Assembly: GCA_933207985.1 (NCBI GenBank)
Contig: OW240912.1
Span: 254,218,946 to 254,282,945, forward strand
DNA from: Pelobates cultripes
Taxonomy: Eukaryota; Chordata; Amphibia; Anura; Pelobatidae
Reading direction: 5' to 3'
Length of the DNA stretch: 64,000 nucleotides
In this document: in pieces, positions 1-11,196 of the stretch
Layout of the letters: the number at the start of each line of letters is the position of its first letter
How positions within the stretch are numbered: the stretch's first letter is position 1
The notes under the pieces: model-generated
The model's input: the letters and a program-made list of their open reading frames with translations, nothing else
What the model was told of the DNA's origin: nothing
Database searches by the model: none
Translations under genes and position numbers: made by a program

Positions 1-955
1 GTGCGAATGAACATAGAACAGCAGAGGGAGTGAAGTTAGGGGAAGTATTGTAAGGGGAAGAAGAAAGATGAGAGATCTCTTCTCTGATTGTAGCGATCTT
101 GTCAGTGAAGTGAGTTGCAAAGTCTGAGGCGGTCAAGTTAGTAGGTGGAGGAGGAACAGAAGGTCGAAGAAGAGAGTTAAATGTGTGAAATAGTCGTTTG
201 GGTTTGCGGGAGAGTGTGGTTATGAGGGTATTGAAGTAATTAACTTTTGCAGAGGAAAGAGTCAAGCTGTATGAGCTCAGCATAAATTTATAGTGGAGAA
301 AGTCAGATGCATAGTGAGACTTTCTCCAGCAGCGTTCAGCAGTTCTGGAGCATTTTTGCAGGTATTGAGTGAGCTTGGTGTGCCAGGGCTGTTGTTGGGG
401 GCGCCTGCGGCGTTTAAATGTACAAGGTGCCATGATGTCTAGTGGAGAGGAGAGGGTGGAATTGTAGAAGGAGGTTGCAGAACTAGGACAAGTGAGGTTT
501 GAGATAGGTAAAAGGAGAGTTTGGAGATTAGTGGAAAAATGCTCTAGGTCAAGACATTGGAGGTTTATGTGAGAGTGATGTTCAGACGGTGGTGTCAATT
601 GGGTCTTAGGAATGCCAATGTCAAAAGTCAGCAGATGGTGGTCAGATAGAGGAAAAGGAATATTGGAGAGATTAGAGTCAGTACAGAGGTTGGTGAAGGC
701 AAGATCAAGAGTGTTTCCCGCTGCATGGGTTGCTAAATTGGACCATTGCGTAAGGCCAAAGGAGGAGGTTACAGAGAGCAGACGAGAGGCATCAGTGCAA
801 TTGGGGTTGTTGATTGGGATATTGAAATCCCCAAGTATAAGAGAAGGAGTGCTAGATGAGAGGAAGTGGGGAAGCCAGGAAGAAAAGTGCTCAATAAATA
901 GTCTAGGATAACTGGGGGGGCAGTAGATGATAGCAATTCTTAAAGCAATTCTTAA
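1..955 (-). pseudogene. L2-type LINE ORF2 fragment (endonuclease C-terminal part and linker)
   Basis: The reverse complement is open in one frame for about 310 codons, from about 955 to the window edge. No start codon is present because both ends are cut. Near its start it encodes the endonuclease motif LGDFN, followed by HAAGNTLDLAFTN and LSDHHLLTF, the order seen in the apurinic-type endonuclease of L2/CR1-group LINEs. A basic linker with FKRRRRPQQQPWHT follows and leads towards the RT domain, which lies off the left edge. The uninterrupted frame suggests a fairly young copy. The upstream limit is marked by a short direct repeat of TTAAGAATTGC. The assignment rests on motif order; L2 rather than CR1 is inferred from the DLAFTN and SDHH wording. 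Confidence 0.8.
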
Positions 956-1470
956 AGCAATTCTCAATACACTTCATTACCCTACATATATTCTGGCAAT
1001 CAGCTGACTCTAATATGGCCACCTGGAAGATCCTACGAGAAACTCCACAGACCGTTAACACGTAATCGTAGCGTGTTATACCTTTCATTTTTACACTAGG
1101 TTTATATTTTATTATTATACCATACCACACTATTAGTCATAATGCGCAATAGCTCTGATGTGTACCAGGCCTTATAAGCCCTAATATTTGCCCCTCTCCA
1201 CACGTCACTGTCCATGTAGACTTCCATTAAATATAAAATGTGTAGTCTCAATGCTAACCAAAATGTACTGAAATGTTGCACAATGTCTGTTTGGGCATTA
1301 TGGATCACGCTGTTTTGTTACTATGCACAACAAAAATAAAGGATAAAAAATATTTTATTTTCTATTTCTAGAATTCATTTAAGATTATCATGACTCCCTT
1401 CAACATACTTTGGAACATGTTTGTTTTAACAGGTAGTGGGGTTCCTGTTTATGAACTGCAGCTTTATATA
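956..1470. other. Intronic sequence, nothing recognised
   Basis: AT-rich sequence between the LINE fragment and the Tc1-like element. Short open frames here have no recognisable domain and look like chance frames. No repeat boundary is seen. Confidence 0.4.
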
Positions 1471-2786
1471 CACCCTGTTCCAAATTATTATGCAAATTCT
1501 ATTTAAGTGTCACAAAGATTAAATATTTAGTTTTTCAATTTAACTCATGGATGGCATTGTGTTTCAGGGCTCTTTTGATCACTGAAAACAATCTCAGACA
1601 CCTGTGATAATTAGATTGCTAGGTGAGCCCAATTTAAGGAAAAACTACTAAAGGAGGATGTTCCACATTATTAAGCAGAGCATCATTTTCATGCAATATG
1701 GGGAAGAAAAAGAATATCTCTGCTGCCGAAAAGAGTGAAATAGTTCAATACCTTGGACAAGGTATGAAAACATTAGATATTTCCAGAAAACTTAAGTGTG
1801 ATCATCGCACTATTAAGAGATTTGTGGCTGATTCAGAGCACAGACGGGTTTGTGCAGATAAAGGCACATTGAGGAAGATTTCTGCCAGATCCATGCATCG
1901 GATCAAGAGAGCAGCTGCTAAAATACCATTACATAGCAGCAAACAGATATTTGAAGCTGCTGGTGCCTCTGGAGTCCCACGGAGATCAAATTGTAGAGTC
2001 CTCCAGAGTCTTGCAACTGTGCATAATTCTATTTGGCCACCACTAACCAATGCTCACAATTAGAAACGGCGGCATTGGGCAGAAAAATACATGAAGATTT
2101 ATTTTCAAACAGTCCTGTTCACTGATGGTCCAGATGGATGGAGTAGTGGATGGTTGGTGGACGGCCACCCTGTTCCAACAAGGCTGCGACATCAGCAAGG
2201 CGGTGGTGGAGTCATGTTTTGGGCCAGAATCATGGGAAGAGAACTAGTCAGCCCCTTTAGGGTCCCCAAAGGTGTAAAGATGACCTCTGCAAAGTATGTG
2301 GAGTTTCTGACTGACCACTTTTTTCCCTGGTACAGAAGGAAGAACTATGCTTTCCGTAATAAAATCATCTTCATGCATGACAATGCACCATCTCATGCTG
2401 CAAAGAATACCTCTGCATCAATGGCTGCTATGGGGAAAATGTAACGTGACCTGTTAAAATGTTTAAAAAGTTAAAATGTTGTTATGAGTTTGATTGAAAT
2501 AGCTTTTAATTTCAGTAAATATGCTGCAAACACAACAAATGACAATTTTCAGTTATTTACAACCTATAAAGTGTTTTGAAACTTACTGTGCGTAATAATT
2601 TGGAACAGTGCATTGTAAGTTTTTTATGTTTAAAAAAAACACTGTTATCATTAGGAGGTTTTTTCAATAAAATTTGAATTGTACTCTTAACAGTTGATAA
2701 CATGAGAATTATGCTGACTGATATTTACATCAATTATTTAGGTATTTGAGAAAAATATAATTTGCATAATAATTTGGAATAGGGTG
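1471..2786 (+). mobile_element. Tc1/mariner-type DNA transposon, internally deleted
   Basis: The left end reads CACCCTGTTCCAAATTATTA and the right end, inverted, CACCCTATTCCAAATTATTA. Both are preceded by TA, the Tc1/mariner target duplication. The inverted ends match for about 28 bp with one difference. A second, internal copy of the end motif, GCGTAATAATTTGGAACAG, lies at about 2590. The element is about 1.3 kb, shorter than a usual Tc1 (about 1.6 kb), because the 3' part of the transposase is missing. Confidence 0.88.
1698..2444 (+). pseudogene. Tc1-like transposase, broken
   Basis: One reading frame runs from the ATG at 1698 to the TAA at 2442-2444, broken only by an in-frame TAG at 2061-2063. 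The first 60 residues have the helix-turn-helix pattern of Tc1 DNA-binding domains (KMTLDISRKL-like segment, then CDHRTIKRFV). The catalytic core is recognisable by DGPDGWSSGW, GGGGVMFW and MHDNAPSHA; the last holds the second catalytic Asp near residue 228. Around the first catalytic Asp (VLFTDGPDGW) a few residues appear to be missing. The segment that should carry the third acidic residue (DLNPIENLW-type motif) is absent: the frame leaves the family pattern after AAMG and stops three codons later. It cannot encode an active enzyme. Confidence 0.85.
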
Positions 2787-2891
2787 TATAAAATAAGGGT
2801 TTTCAGATAGTGCTCAAAGACTCTATACTACTACATATATCACTGATGAGGGTAGAGTGAGGAGTAAATTCACCCTACTATTTCACTGTTA

Positions 2892-3480
2892 TAGGGTTAT
2901 TTACTAAGGTGAGAATTCAAAGTTAAAGGGAAACTCCAGTGCCAGGAAAACAGTAAGTTTTCCTGGCACTGCAGGTCCCCTCTCCCTCCCACCTCCCATC
3001 CCCAGTTGCTGAAGGGGTGAAAACGTCGCTGCTTCTTCCTCCACCGCCGCTCCTCCTCTGCAATGCCGCACATGCACATTAGAGCTCCCCATAGGAAAGC
3101 ATTGAAAATGCTTTTCAATGCTTTCCTATGGGGAATTGAGCGACGCTGGAGATCCTCACACAGCGTGAGGATGTCCAGCGATGCTCTAGCCCAAATCTGT
3201 GCTAGAGACATGGAAGTGCCCTCTAGTGGCTTTCTAGTAGACAGCCACTAGAGGTGGAGTTAACCCTGCAAAGTAATTATTGCAGTTTATAAAAAACTGC
3301 AATAATTACACTTGCAGGGTTAAGGGTAGTGGGAGTTGTCAACCAGACCACTCCAATGGGCAGAAGTGGTCTGGGTGCCTGGAGTGTCCCTTTAATTTAA
3401 AATTCATGGCCAGACTATGAAAGCATAGCTAAGAATGTTTTGGTTACCTTAAATTTGAAATTCACTATGAATTCTCACAC
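2892..3480. mobile_element. Outer MITE of the GGGTTATTYACTAAAG family, split by an insertion
   Basis: The left part (GGGTTATTTACTAAGGTGAG, then AATTCAAAG) and the right part (AAATTTGAAATTCACTATGA, then ATTCTCACAC) look like two ends of one short element with GAGAATTC-type inverted ends. The same end sequences occur at 35410-35538 and 35778-35970. The 465-bp TTAA MITE sits between the halves. The right boundary is approximate. Confidence 0.5.
2927..3391. mobile_element. TTAA-flanked MITE, family A
   Basis: Flanked by TTAA at 2923-2926 and 3392-3395. The left end has AGGGAAACTCCAGTGCCAGG and the right end GGTGCCTGGAGTGTCCCT, an imperfect terminal inversion. The interior carries several hairpins, such as AAGCATTGAAAATGC before GCTTTCAATGCTTTCC. 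Other family members are at 21813-22205, 49686-50173, 54963-55428 and a partial one at 59474-59724. It is non-coding. TTAA targets with AGG-type ends suggest a Kolobok-like rather than piggyBac origin, but no transposase is present to prove it. Confidence 0.8.
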
Positions 3481-3649
3481 AATGGATTCTCAGTCGATAA
3501 CACTGTCATCATTACATTAATATTCCAGTGATAGATTGCTGTAGCAGTTTTAAATTCCATTATTTTAGAAATATATGCTTTAGCTATATTACTGTATGTG
3601 GGCATTATGCTCCTTTTCACAGTCTGTTACTATTTTTACTAAGCTGTAA

Positions 3650-3955
3650 TCATACCTCCCAACACTGGGAGGCAAGAAAGTGGGCACGGGTGGGGGCATC
3701 GCCAGAGATGCGACTTTTGTCTGGTGATACCCCCAATGGATGTGCCAGCTGTGAAAAGTGGCCCCAATTTGCAAGATCTTGCAGACAGCATTGCTGAAGT
3801 TCTCTCTGCAAGGTCCTAGTACCTGTGTACAGCACTACCGTGTCCAATGATGCACTCACATTGTGCTGCACATGGACAGCTCCCATATGCAGTACATGAG
3901 GTTGAGAAATCAGGTCTGTCCCAGCAGAATCGGGACTGTTGGCGGGATTGTGTAA
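3650..3955. mobile_element. Diverged MITE with ATACCTCCCAAC-type ends
   Basis: Starts with CATACCTCCCAACACTGGGA and ends with CGGGACTGTTGGCGGGATTG. Read inverted, the end pairs with the start (CCCGCCAACAGTCCCG against CCTCCCAACACTGGG). This end pattern is common in amphibian short repeats and may be Harbinger-related, but the target duplication is not clear. No coding capacity. Confidence 0.45.
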
Positions 3956-5556
3956 TGCTAGTAGAAACAAACATCTCGACTCTTGCAAACTATTCCTACC
4001 TTGTCATATCAACATAATAAAATGGAAGCCAACAGCTCAAAATTGAAAATGGACAAATTCCATTGCTATACTCCAACAATTGGCATACTGCTAAATGATG
4101 ATTTTATACTATTGGATGCTCTACATTCAATTATTTGCCAGGTTTTGCTGTTAGGATCCATTCCCATTGTTTTTTGCAACTAGATTTCCTCTTTATTGAG
4201 AGCTTTGCTGTATGAATATAGACAACGAATTCAGCAGGGTATGAGACGTTTCTAAAGCAGAATGTGAAGCTATTTGTCATTGAGCTGAAGCTAAACCAAC
4301 GATGGGTCATACAACAACTCACAGATTCTAAATATACTAGAAGATTTAAGAAAAAGTTTCCAAAGAAGATGAAAGTCTTGATTTTTGAATGAACTAGGTC
4401 AAGACTTTAGACCTATTCGAATTTTGTTTAGTACTCAACATGAGCTGATTGTGAAACATAGCCCTCACATATGTAGTTTCAGTTAAAACAATTCTACAAA
4501 GAGGAATTCATTTAAAAAAAAGTGACAGGCAAAAAACTTTAACAGGGTTATTCGCTCAAGTGCCCTATATTGCACTTTATATAGCCTATACATTTTTAAT
4601 AATTTTGAATTATCAATTTAGTGAATAAACCTGTAAATGGTTGCATAAGGGTTTATATATCAAACACAAATAAATAATGTTAAATCAGATGTTCATACAT
4701 ATCCAGAGAGAGAGCATCGTGTGTATGTATCATTTATTTAATGAGGTTTCCTTTTTCTGTTATTAGAATTTAAAATAGAACATGATCACACATTAGGTGT
4801 AAACAAATAGCTGACAATTATAATGAGTTCAAAAACATTTTCTAACCTAAAATCAAGCTTTTTTTTAAATTAGTTAAATGAATAAAGACCTTCAAATTGC
4901 ACTTAGGCAATAACATATCAGATTGTGTGCCTTCACTGGCTATAACTTGATTGCACTGACACGTGTTGCTACATATAAATGTAAAATGTAACCATCAACA
5001 GATTTGTTGTTACTAATGTCTCCCAAGCTGCCTATTGCTTTTTCTGGTTGAATGAATATGAAACATGCATTTCAGAGTCTATCTGTAAATAATCCAAAGG
5101 GATCAGTGTTTGGAAGAAAATTAGTGACTTAGTGTGGATTAATGGCATCAGCATGTGCTAAAGGATGAACCTCATCATTAGCAAAGAGCTAATCCTTGCA
5201 GGCTAGTAACCACTAAATAATGTAGATGTCTTTATAAAGTTCCAAAATTCTAGTTCTAGTTTCAAGTCGGTGACTTTTCTCTGACTTCTACAGTGAATCC
5301 ATTTGTTAATAAAAACGACAGTAAAAAAAGTAAATCCTAACGGACGTTCGGAAAGATTCATGCTCTGCGGTGTGGTTAAAACATACACAACATGAAACTG
5401 TAACTAAACATTACTAAACAATGCATGTCTCTACACTTAAAATATAGCTTTGGTGTCTAACATATTCAGCAAATAAAAATAAATCATGTGCCCACAAGGG
5501 TGATATAAGCACAAGTTTTATAGGTGGTAGACAAAATGTATAACTGTCCAGCAGCC
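3956..5556. other. Intronic sequence with one short MITE remnant
   Basis: A short remnant at 4541-4632 begins ACAGGGTTATTCGCTCAAGT and ends GTGAATAAACCTG, resembling the GGGTTATTYACT family. Apart from that nothing is recognised: no long open frame and no RNA gene. Confidence 0.4.
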
Positions 5557-5754
5557 CAGTGGCAGATCCAGAAGCTAATATCTGGAGGGGCACTGTCAGA
5601 TCATTTTAGGACACAATCCAGGCACAATAACCACTACAACTCTCTGCAGTGGTTTTGGTGCCAGGATTTGCTGTGGTGCCCTCCCAGAGTAAGTCAAAAG
5701 TCAAACCATTTAAAAAAACGTTTGATAACTTACCCAGGGTCTGCTGGGATAGTG

Positions 5755-6165
5755 GCTGTAGTGTGTGTATGTGTGTGTGAGTGGTGCAGTGTATGTGAGG
5801 GTCGCAGTATGTGTATGGAGGGGTAGTGCGTGTGTGAGAGGGGTGCAGTGTATGTATGGGGTAGCAATTTGTATATTGGGAGCAGTGTGTTTGTGTGTAA
5901 AGGGTGCAGTGTGTTTGTGTGTGAGTGGCGCTGTGTGTGTGTATGGGGGGCTGTGTGTGTATTGGGGCTATGTGTTTAAGGGGGCAGTGTGTGTATAAGG
6001 GAGCAGTGTGTGTATTGGGGGCTATGTGTGTTTATGGGGGGCAGTGTGTGTAAGGGGCTGTGTGTGTAAGGGAGGCTGTGTGTGTGGGGCAGGTGTGTAA
6101 TGTGTGTGTGTGTAAGGGGGCTGTGTGTGTGTAAGGGGGGCTGTGTGTGGTGCAGTGAGTGAGGG
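5755..6165. repeat. GT-rich minisatellite inside the hAT
   Basis: Irregular tandem units built around GGGGGCTGTGTGTGTAAG and GTGCAGTGTGTGT. The same units continue at 6396-6905. Cys- and Val-rich open frames here are by-products of the repeat. Confidence 0.8.
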
Positions 6166-6180
6166 GATAGGGGGCAGATT

Positions 6181-6211
<31 letters not shown>

Positions 6212-6395
6212 TATTTTTTAAATTATTAAATAATTAGATATAGCTAATGTCACCCCTACCTTCTTACCTTTACTGAGGGAGGGGGAGACATTGCTTTCTT
6301 TCCATCCCTGGTGGTTCTAGTGGGGGAGTAAACTCTATCCTGCAGCTCAGGCCAGAGTTCACTCTCGTGAGAACCAAGCATTGCCATGGTAACCG
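6141..6395. repeat. Direct repeat, copy 1 (pairs with 6906-7156)
   Basis: Begins CTGTGTGTGGTGCAGTGAGT, includes a GATA run (about 6184-6212) and ends at CCATGGTAACCG. Copy 2 is nearly the same apart from the GATA length and a few substitutions. Confidence 0.85.
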
Positions 6396-6905
6396 GGGGG
6401 GCTGTGTGTGTGTGTGTGTGTAAGTGTGGGCTGTGTGTGTGTGTGTAAGGGGGCTGTGTGTGTAATGGCTGTGTGTGTGTGTAAGGGGGCTGTGTGTGTG
6501 TAAGGAGGGCTCGTGCATGTAAGGGCTGTGTGTGTAAGGAGGGCTGTGTGTGCAAGTGGGAGGCTGTGGTCAGGTGTGGTAAGGTGTAGGGTTATAGTTT
6601 GTGTGTGGGAGGGGCTGTGTGTGTAAGGGGCTGTATATTTGTTTGTGGTGCAGTGTGTAGGGGGTTATAGTTTGTGTGAGGGGGATAGGGGGCTGTGTGT
6701 GTAAGGGGGGCTGTGTGTGTAAGGGGGTCTATATATTTGTGTGTGGTGCAGTGTGTAAGGGGTTATAGTTTGTGTGAGGGGATAGGGGGGCTGTGTGTGT
6801 AAGGGGGGCTGTGTGTGTAAGGGGGGCTGTATATTTGTGTGTGGTGCAGTGTGTAGAGGGTTGTAGTTTGTGTGAGGGGATAGGGGGCTGTGTGTGTAAG
6901 GGGGG

Positions 6906-7156
6906 CTGTGTGTGGTGCAGTGAGTGAGGGGAAAGGGGGCAGATTAAAGATAGATAGATAGATAGATATATTTATTTTTTAAATTATTAAATAATTAGAT
7001 ATAGCTAATGTCACCTGTACCTTCTTACCTTTACTGAGGGAGGGGGAAACATTGCTTTCTTTCCATCCCTGGTGGTTCTAGTGGGGGAGTAAACTCTATC
7101 CTGCAGCTCAGGCCAGAGTTCACTCTCGTGAGAACCAAGCATTGCCATGGTAACCG
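6906..7156. repeat. Direct repeat, copy 2 (pairs with 6141-6395)
   Basis: Nearly identical to copy 1. After CCATGGTAACCG it continues into the unique right part of the hAT, whereas copy 1 runs back into minisatellite. Copy 2 is therefore probably the original and copy 1 the duplicate. Confidence 0.85.
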
Positions 7157-7639
7157 CAGCAACGCTCCGTGCTCGCGAGAAGAGAACCCGGCGGAGTTGC
7201 AGGTAAGAGCTCCATTGGGTTCTGTCTCTCCCTCCCCTGCCGGCCACCCAGCAATGTGCCTGTGGGCCGGGGAGGGAGATCACTGATCTCCCCTCCGGTC
7301 CGTGATGGCAAACAGCAGGGCTGGTGCTTGGATAGCACCAGCCCTGCATGGGCTGACAGAGGAGAGCGTCGGCCTCAATATTTTCTCGAGGGGGGGGGGC
7401 AATTGCCCCGTTGCCCCCCCTGGATCCGCCAATGCTGCAGCCTCCTGTAGCATTTTAAAATAGAATTACAGTTATGAAAGCTTTGATTTAATTTGAAATA
7501 GATACATAGAAGAGATCATTTAAAAGTTGTTGTACTTCTGAAAATGCTGTCTTGATCAAAGCAATGCTTGATCTTGAATTGAGCAATTTCAAAAACAAAT
7601 TCTGTCATCTTTTCCTACCGTTTTTCTGCAGAGATTTAA

Positions 7640-7825
7640 AGGAATATTATTGTGTTAGGAATACAAAAATGTATTCCTAACACCATAGTGTCCTCCTCCC
7701 CCTTTATACACCTACCTGGTTCCAATGCCAACTCTGTGCATGGTCATGCTCTGCTGATGTCAGGATGATCCGCTGACCTAATGCGCATGCACGAGTGCCA
7801 TGCAGGCATTAGGCTTTCCTAACAA
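7640..7825. mobile_element. Truncated TTAA MITE
   Basis: After TTAA at 7636-7639 comes AGGAATATTATTGTGTTAGG, with an inverted partner TCCTAACACCATAGTG shortly after. This is the foldback end of the CACTATAG MITE group. The right end is missing and the sequence passes into an L2 tail. Confidence 0.55.
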
Positions 7826-7832
7826 TATTTAT

Positions 7833-8034
7833 TTACCCACCTCAAATCCTCATAGATTGTAAGTGTGTCTGAGCCTTCTTCAACTGCTACATAAATACTG
7901 ATAAAGCTCATTGAGCAGGGCCCTCAACCCCGTTGTTCATGTGCGTCCATTTGTCTGGTTACAATTACGTGTCTGTTACAGCGCTATGGAATTTGGCTGG
8001 CACTATATAAATAATAAAATAATAAATAACAAAT
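7833..8034 (+). mobile_element. L2-type LINE 3' tail
   Basis: Contains CATAGATTGTAAG, TTGAGCAGGGCCCTCAACCC and GCGCTATGGAATTTGG, then CACTATATAAATAATAAAAT. This is the order found in the 3' UTR of frog L2-type LINEs, which end in short A/T repeats. The reverse-oriented copy at 52443-52610 has the same blocks. Only the tail is present, as expected for 5'-truncated LINE copies. Confidence 0.75.
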
Positions 8035-8035
8035 A

Positions 8036-8036
8036 T

Positions 8037-8075
<39 letters not shown>
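8036..8075. repeat. (TA)n(TG)n microsatellite
   Basis: An uninterrupted TA run followed by a TG run directly after the L2 tail, as often seen at LINE 3' ends. Confidence 0.85.
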
Positions 8076-8936
8076 AATTGGATATTTGTAATGCAGAATG
8101 TGTTAGTGCTATATAAATACTGATAATATATATTAGATAAAATAACAAATATAACACACATATATATGCAATTGGTTATTTATAACACAGACTTACATGG
8201 ATGGATGGCATTCTTGCTTGGCTATCCCCTCCCATATCTGCACCCCCCCCCAGGTGTTGAGTAGTGACTAACACAGGATGGTGTGGAACATGAATTTGTA
8301 TCAAATACCAGAAATATAATTACATTTAACTGGTCATTGGTGTAAGACCCCTCAAAATACATGCTAACTGCCAGCTAACATGCTAAAACCTTTCTTTAGT
8401 CTGCACCACAGAATTGAAATAAGGTGTCTAACTCTGGAGATGGTGTTAGTATATTCCTATTGAGAAAGAAATTCCATCTAATCCATTCAGAAGATAAAAT
8501 GGATAAAGGAAGATTGCATTTGAATGCATACATACTACAATGGATTTATTTATTACACCACAATATGTGATGAAAAGGGTATAGCAGGTTCTGAAAAGCT
8601 GGAAGATATCTTTATAATTTTTCCAGGGGATATTTTGACATAAAAATTAATTTACTGGTCCATTCCCTGGTCCATTCAGATTTACTGAATAATTCTGCAA
8701 GTATTTCAGGAAGACATGAGGAAAGGTGGCTATATATGTATAAGCATAGCTGTCCAGTTACTTATAACATACATTTATCCTCGACATATATACTGTTTGT
8801 TATTTAAGAGGATCATTGGAAGTCTATCATGTGTGTCATTTGGAGCATCATTGTACTAATTGCAAAACAATCAAGATACCTTGAAGTTGAATTGATTACA
8901 AATAGAGAGATGTATTGATTTACATGTAATTTATCA
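8076..8936. other. Intronic sequence, nothing recognised
   Basis: AT-rich DNA without long frames. A (C)10 run lies near 8242. No repeat ends were recognised. Confidence 0.4.
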
Positions 8937-8944
8937 TTTATGAC

Positions 8945-9295
8945 TAGTGATGTCCCGAACTGTTCGCCGAACAGTTCACGAACGGATCGCCACGAACGGT
9001 TCGCCACGGACTCATCATTGAGTAAACTTTGACCCTGTACCTCACAGTCAGCAGACACATTCCAGCCAATCAGCAGCAGACCCTCCCTCCCAGACCCTCC
9101 CACCTCCTGGACAGCATTGTGAAGCTGCATTCTTAGTGAGCTGTCCAGGAGGTGGGAGGGTCTGGGAGGGAGGGTTGGAATGTGTCTGCTGACTGTGAGG
9201 TACAGGGTAAAAGTTTACTCAATGATGAGTTCGTGGCGAACCATTCGTGGCGAACCGTTCGCGAACCGTTCGGAGAACAGTTCGGGACATCACTA
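8945..9295. mobile_element. 351-bp foldback hAT MITE
   Basis: Flanked by a perfect 8-bp duplication, tttatgac at 8937-8944 and 9296-9303. The ends are TAGTGATGTCCCGAACTGTT and, inverted, TAGTGATGTCCCGAACTGTT. Almost the whole element is one inverted repeat: the TCCAGGAGGTGGGAGGGTCT arm on the right mirrors AGACCCTCCCACCTCCTGGA on the left, with a short loop near 9115-9135. It is non-coding. The 8-bp TSD places it with hAT. Confidence 0.88.
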
Positions 9296-9303
9296 TTTAT
9301 GAC

Positions 9304-9894
9304 CTAATTTCAAATGTGGGTTTTAGAAAATCATTATTTATTTGTGCAAAATAAATTTAATTAAGTTAAAGAAGCTATTATACGAGTGTTATCGTGGACT
9401 TTTTTATTCTGTTTATTAACTGAAAATTAGCTTCCAGAATATATCAATAATATGAAATAATAATAATTTTTATGTTAGAATGTTCTTGAACAACCAAGCA
9501 ATGAATGATTGTTCCAGTATAGCTTTGTGTTGGAATTTACACTAGTTGCATATGCATTATGATGGGATCTTGTCAAACTATTCTGCATTATTCAGTGGTC
9601 TATAAAATGGACATGCTGGAGCACACAAGTGAACAAAAAAGATGATATGCCATTGTTAACATCATACATTTTTAAGGAAGATGCCTGAAAACCTAACAAG
9701 TTGAATGAAAAGTTGCGAAATTGTGACGTCTTTGTGTGTGTATGTCAGTATGTGTGTTCATGCTGTGTATGTATCAGCATAATTAATGCATATGCCAGAT
9801 AAAAGAAAATATCCTGTAGATCACTGGTCAATAGCTGATTATAGTGGCTAGACCCCAAACTATCTTTTGGACTCCACATTGAAAAACTCTCATC
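9304..9894. other. Intronic sequence, nothing recognised
   Basis: AT-rich, no long frame and no repeat end seen. Confidence 0.35.
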
Positions 9895-10253
9895 AAAACT
9901 TTATCCAAAACCTGGTGCCCTATAGAGAAAAAAAGTCACACAGTATATGAAAAAATTATACAGCAAATGCTAATTCCAGTCATTGAATATTGGGATGTAG
10001 TGTATGCACCTGTGTTGCAAACCCACCTTCATAAACTTAATACGGTACACTGTGTAATTCATTCTGCCGCTTTGTGCTACAATGTAATTATATGACCAAC
10101 CATTGTGACAGGTTAAAAGAGCTCAACTCTAGCTATCTATTCTATCGCTGGAATCCCGATGCACCCTTTATCTTTCCAACCTTGTGTTTAAGAGTTTTCT
10201 GGAAGCTCCCACCCTACCTGAGTAGAATGCTCTCCCTGGCTGTTCCCACCTCA
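9895..10253 (+). pseudogene. LINE reverse transcriptase C-terminal fragment
   Basis: In the frame starting near 9901 the sequence encodes KIIQQMLIPVIEYWDVVYAP and then LHKLNTVHCVIHSAALCYN, ending at a TGA near 10095. The pattern (ILPVLDYGDVVY, then LDKLDTVHxxALR) is typical of the region after the RT palm in L2/CR1-type LINEs. After the stop, other frames carry further family-like words up to the hAT insertion at 10254. It is a decayed fragment, probably of the same broad group as 36550-37065. Confidence 0.65.
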
Positions 10254-11097
10254 CCGGGGGTGTACCTAGAGCATTTGGCACCTGTGGCAGGTCCTATTTT
10301 TGCTCCCCCCCTTAACTTTAAATGTAAAAAAACATAATGTATTCAGCACTGAGCAGTGTTTGTGCGTGAATGTATGCATGTTTTTGTATGGAGTGTGTGT
10401 GAGTAGGGGTGTGTTTGTATGTAGTGTTGGCGTTTGTGTGTCGTGTGGTATTTGAATGCAGTGGTATGGTTATATATAATGGTGGGGTTTGTATGTAGTG
10501 TTGACGTTGAAATGCATGAGTGTATTTGTGTGTAGTGATGGCGAGATTTTGAGATGTATGCACATATACACATACACGGACATACACACATGCAGATACA
10601 CAGAAACACAGTCACACACAGATACACACTGACACACATGCAGACATTGTGGCGACTCTTGGAACAATATATAGGGGGGGGGCCACATAAGATACCAAAG
10701 TCAAAATGGGGGGAGGGTGAACAGTAAAACTTTTCACTAGGGGATGGGGTAATATGCTGCCATTGGCTGTCTGATACCAGCATGCTGTGCTCTGCATGCT
10801 GGCATCTGACAATACATTTGCATAGAATTCACATTAGCCACCCAGATTTCTTGTTGTGGGCTGGCTGACACCTCTTAATTTCGATCTTTGTTTAGCAGAT
10901 AGCTCCTCTATTTGCTATCCTTATGTGGGATTGCCATATTTAAGGACACCAAATAAGGTGCTATCTGCTTAACAGCACCCTCATTTGGTATCTTTAAATA
11001 TGGAAATCTTACATACGGGCCCTTTTCTTATTTTCAGTTGTTTAGTAGATAAATCCCTTATTTGTTATCCTTATGATGGATTGCAGTATTTAAGGAC

Positions 11098-11196
11098 ACC
11101 ATATAAGGGAGCTATCTACTAAACACATACACAGAGATACACACAATCACACACATAATCACAGATATACACAAACACAATCACAGACCCATGCAC
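11098..11196. repeat. Direct repeat, copy 1 (pairs with 13106-13200)
   Basis: GACACCATATAAGGGAGCTA followed by CTACTAAACACATACACAG, matched by CACCAAATAAGGGAGCTATC and the same continuation at 13106. It shows that the hAT interior was partly duplicated before or around the nested insertion. Confidence 0.75.

Larger units (their letters stand above)
5557..7434. mobile_element. Non-autonomous hAT element packed with GT-rich tandem repeats
   Basis: The left end starts CAGTGGCAGATCCAG. The right end, inverted, starts CATTGGCGGATCCAG. The flanks are an 8-bp duplication, cagcagcc at 5549-5556 and ctgcagcc at 7435-7442 (7 of 8 match). This TIR type with 8-bp TSDs is the hAT pattern. The interior has no transposase. 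It consists of a long GTGTGTGTAAGGGGGCT minisatellite (about 5755-6165 and 6396-6905), two GATA runs and a duplicated 250-bp module. Confidence 0.82.

Noticed and set aside
5765..6555. Cys/Val- and His/Thr-rich frames on both strands
   Set aside because: Products of GT/CA tandem repeats.
8813..9130. 105-codon minus-strand frame
   Set aside because: Runs across the boundary of the 351-bp foldback hAT, so it is a chance frame.
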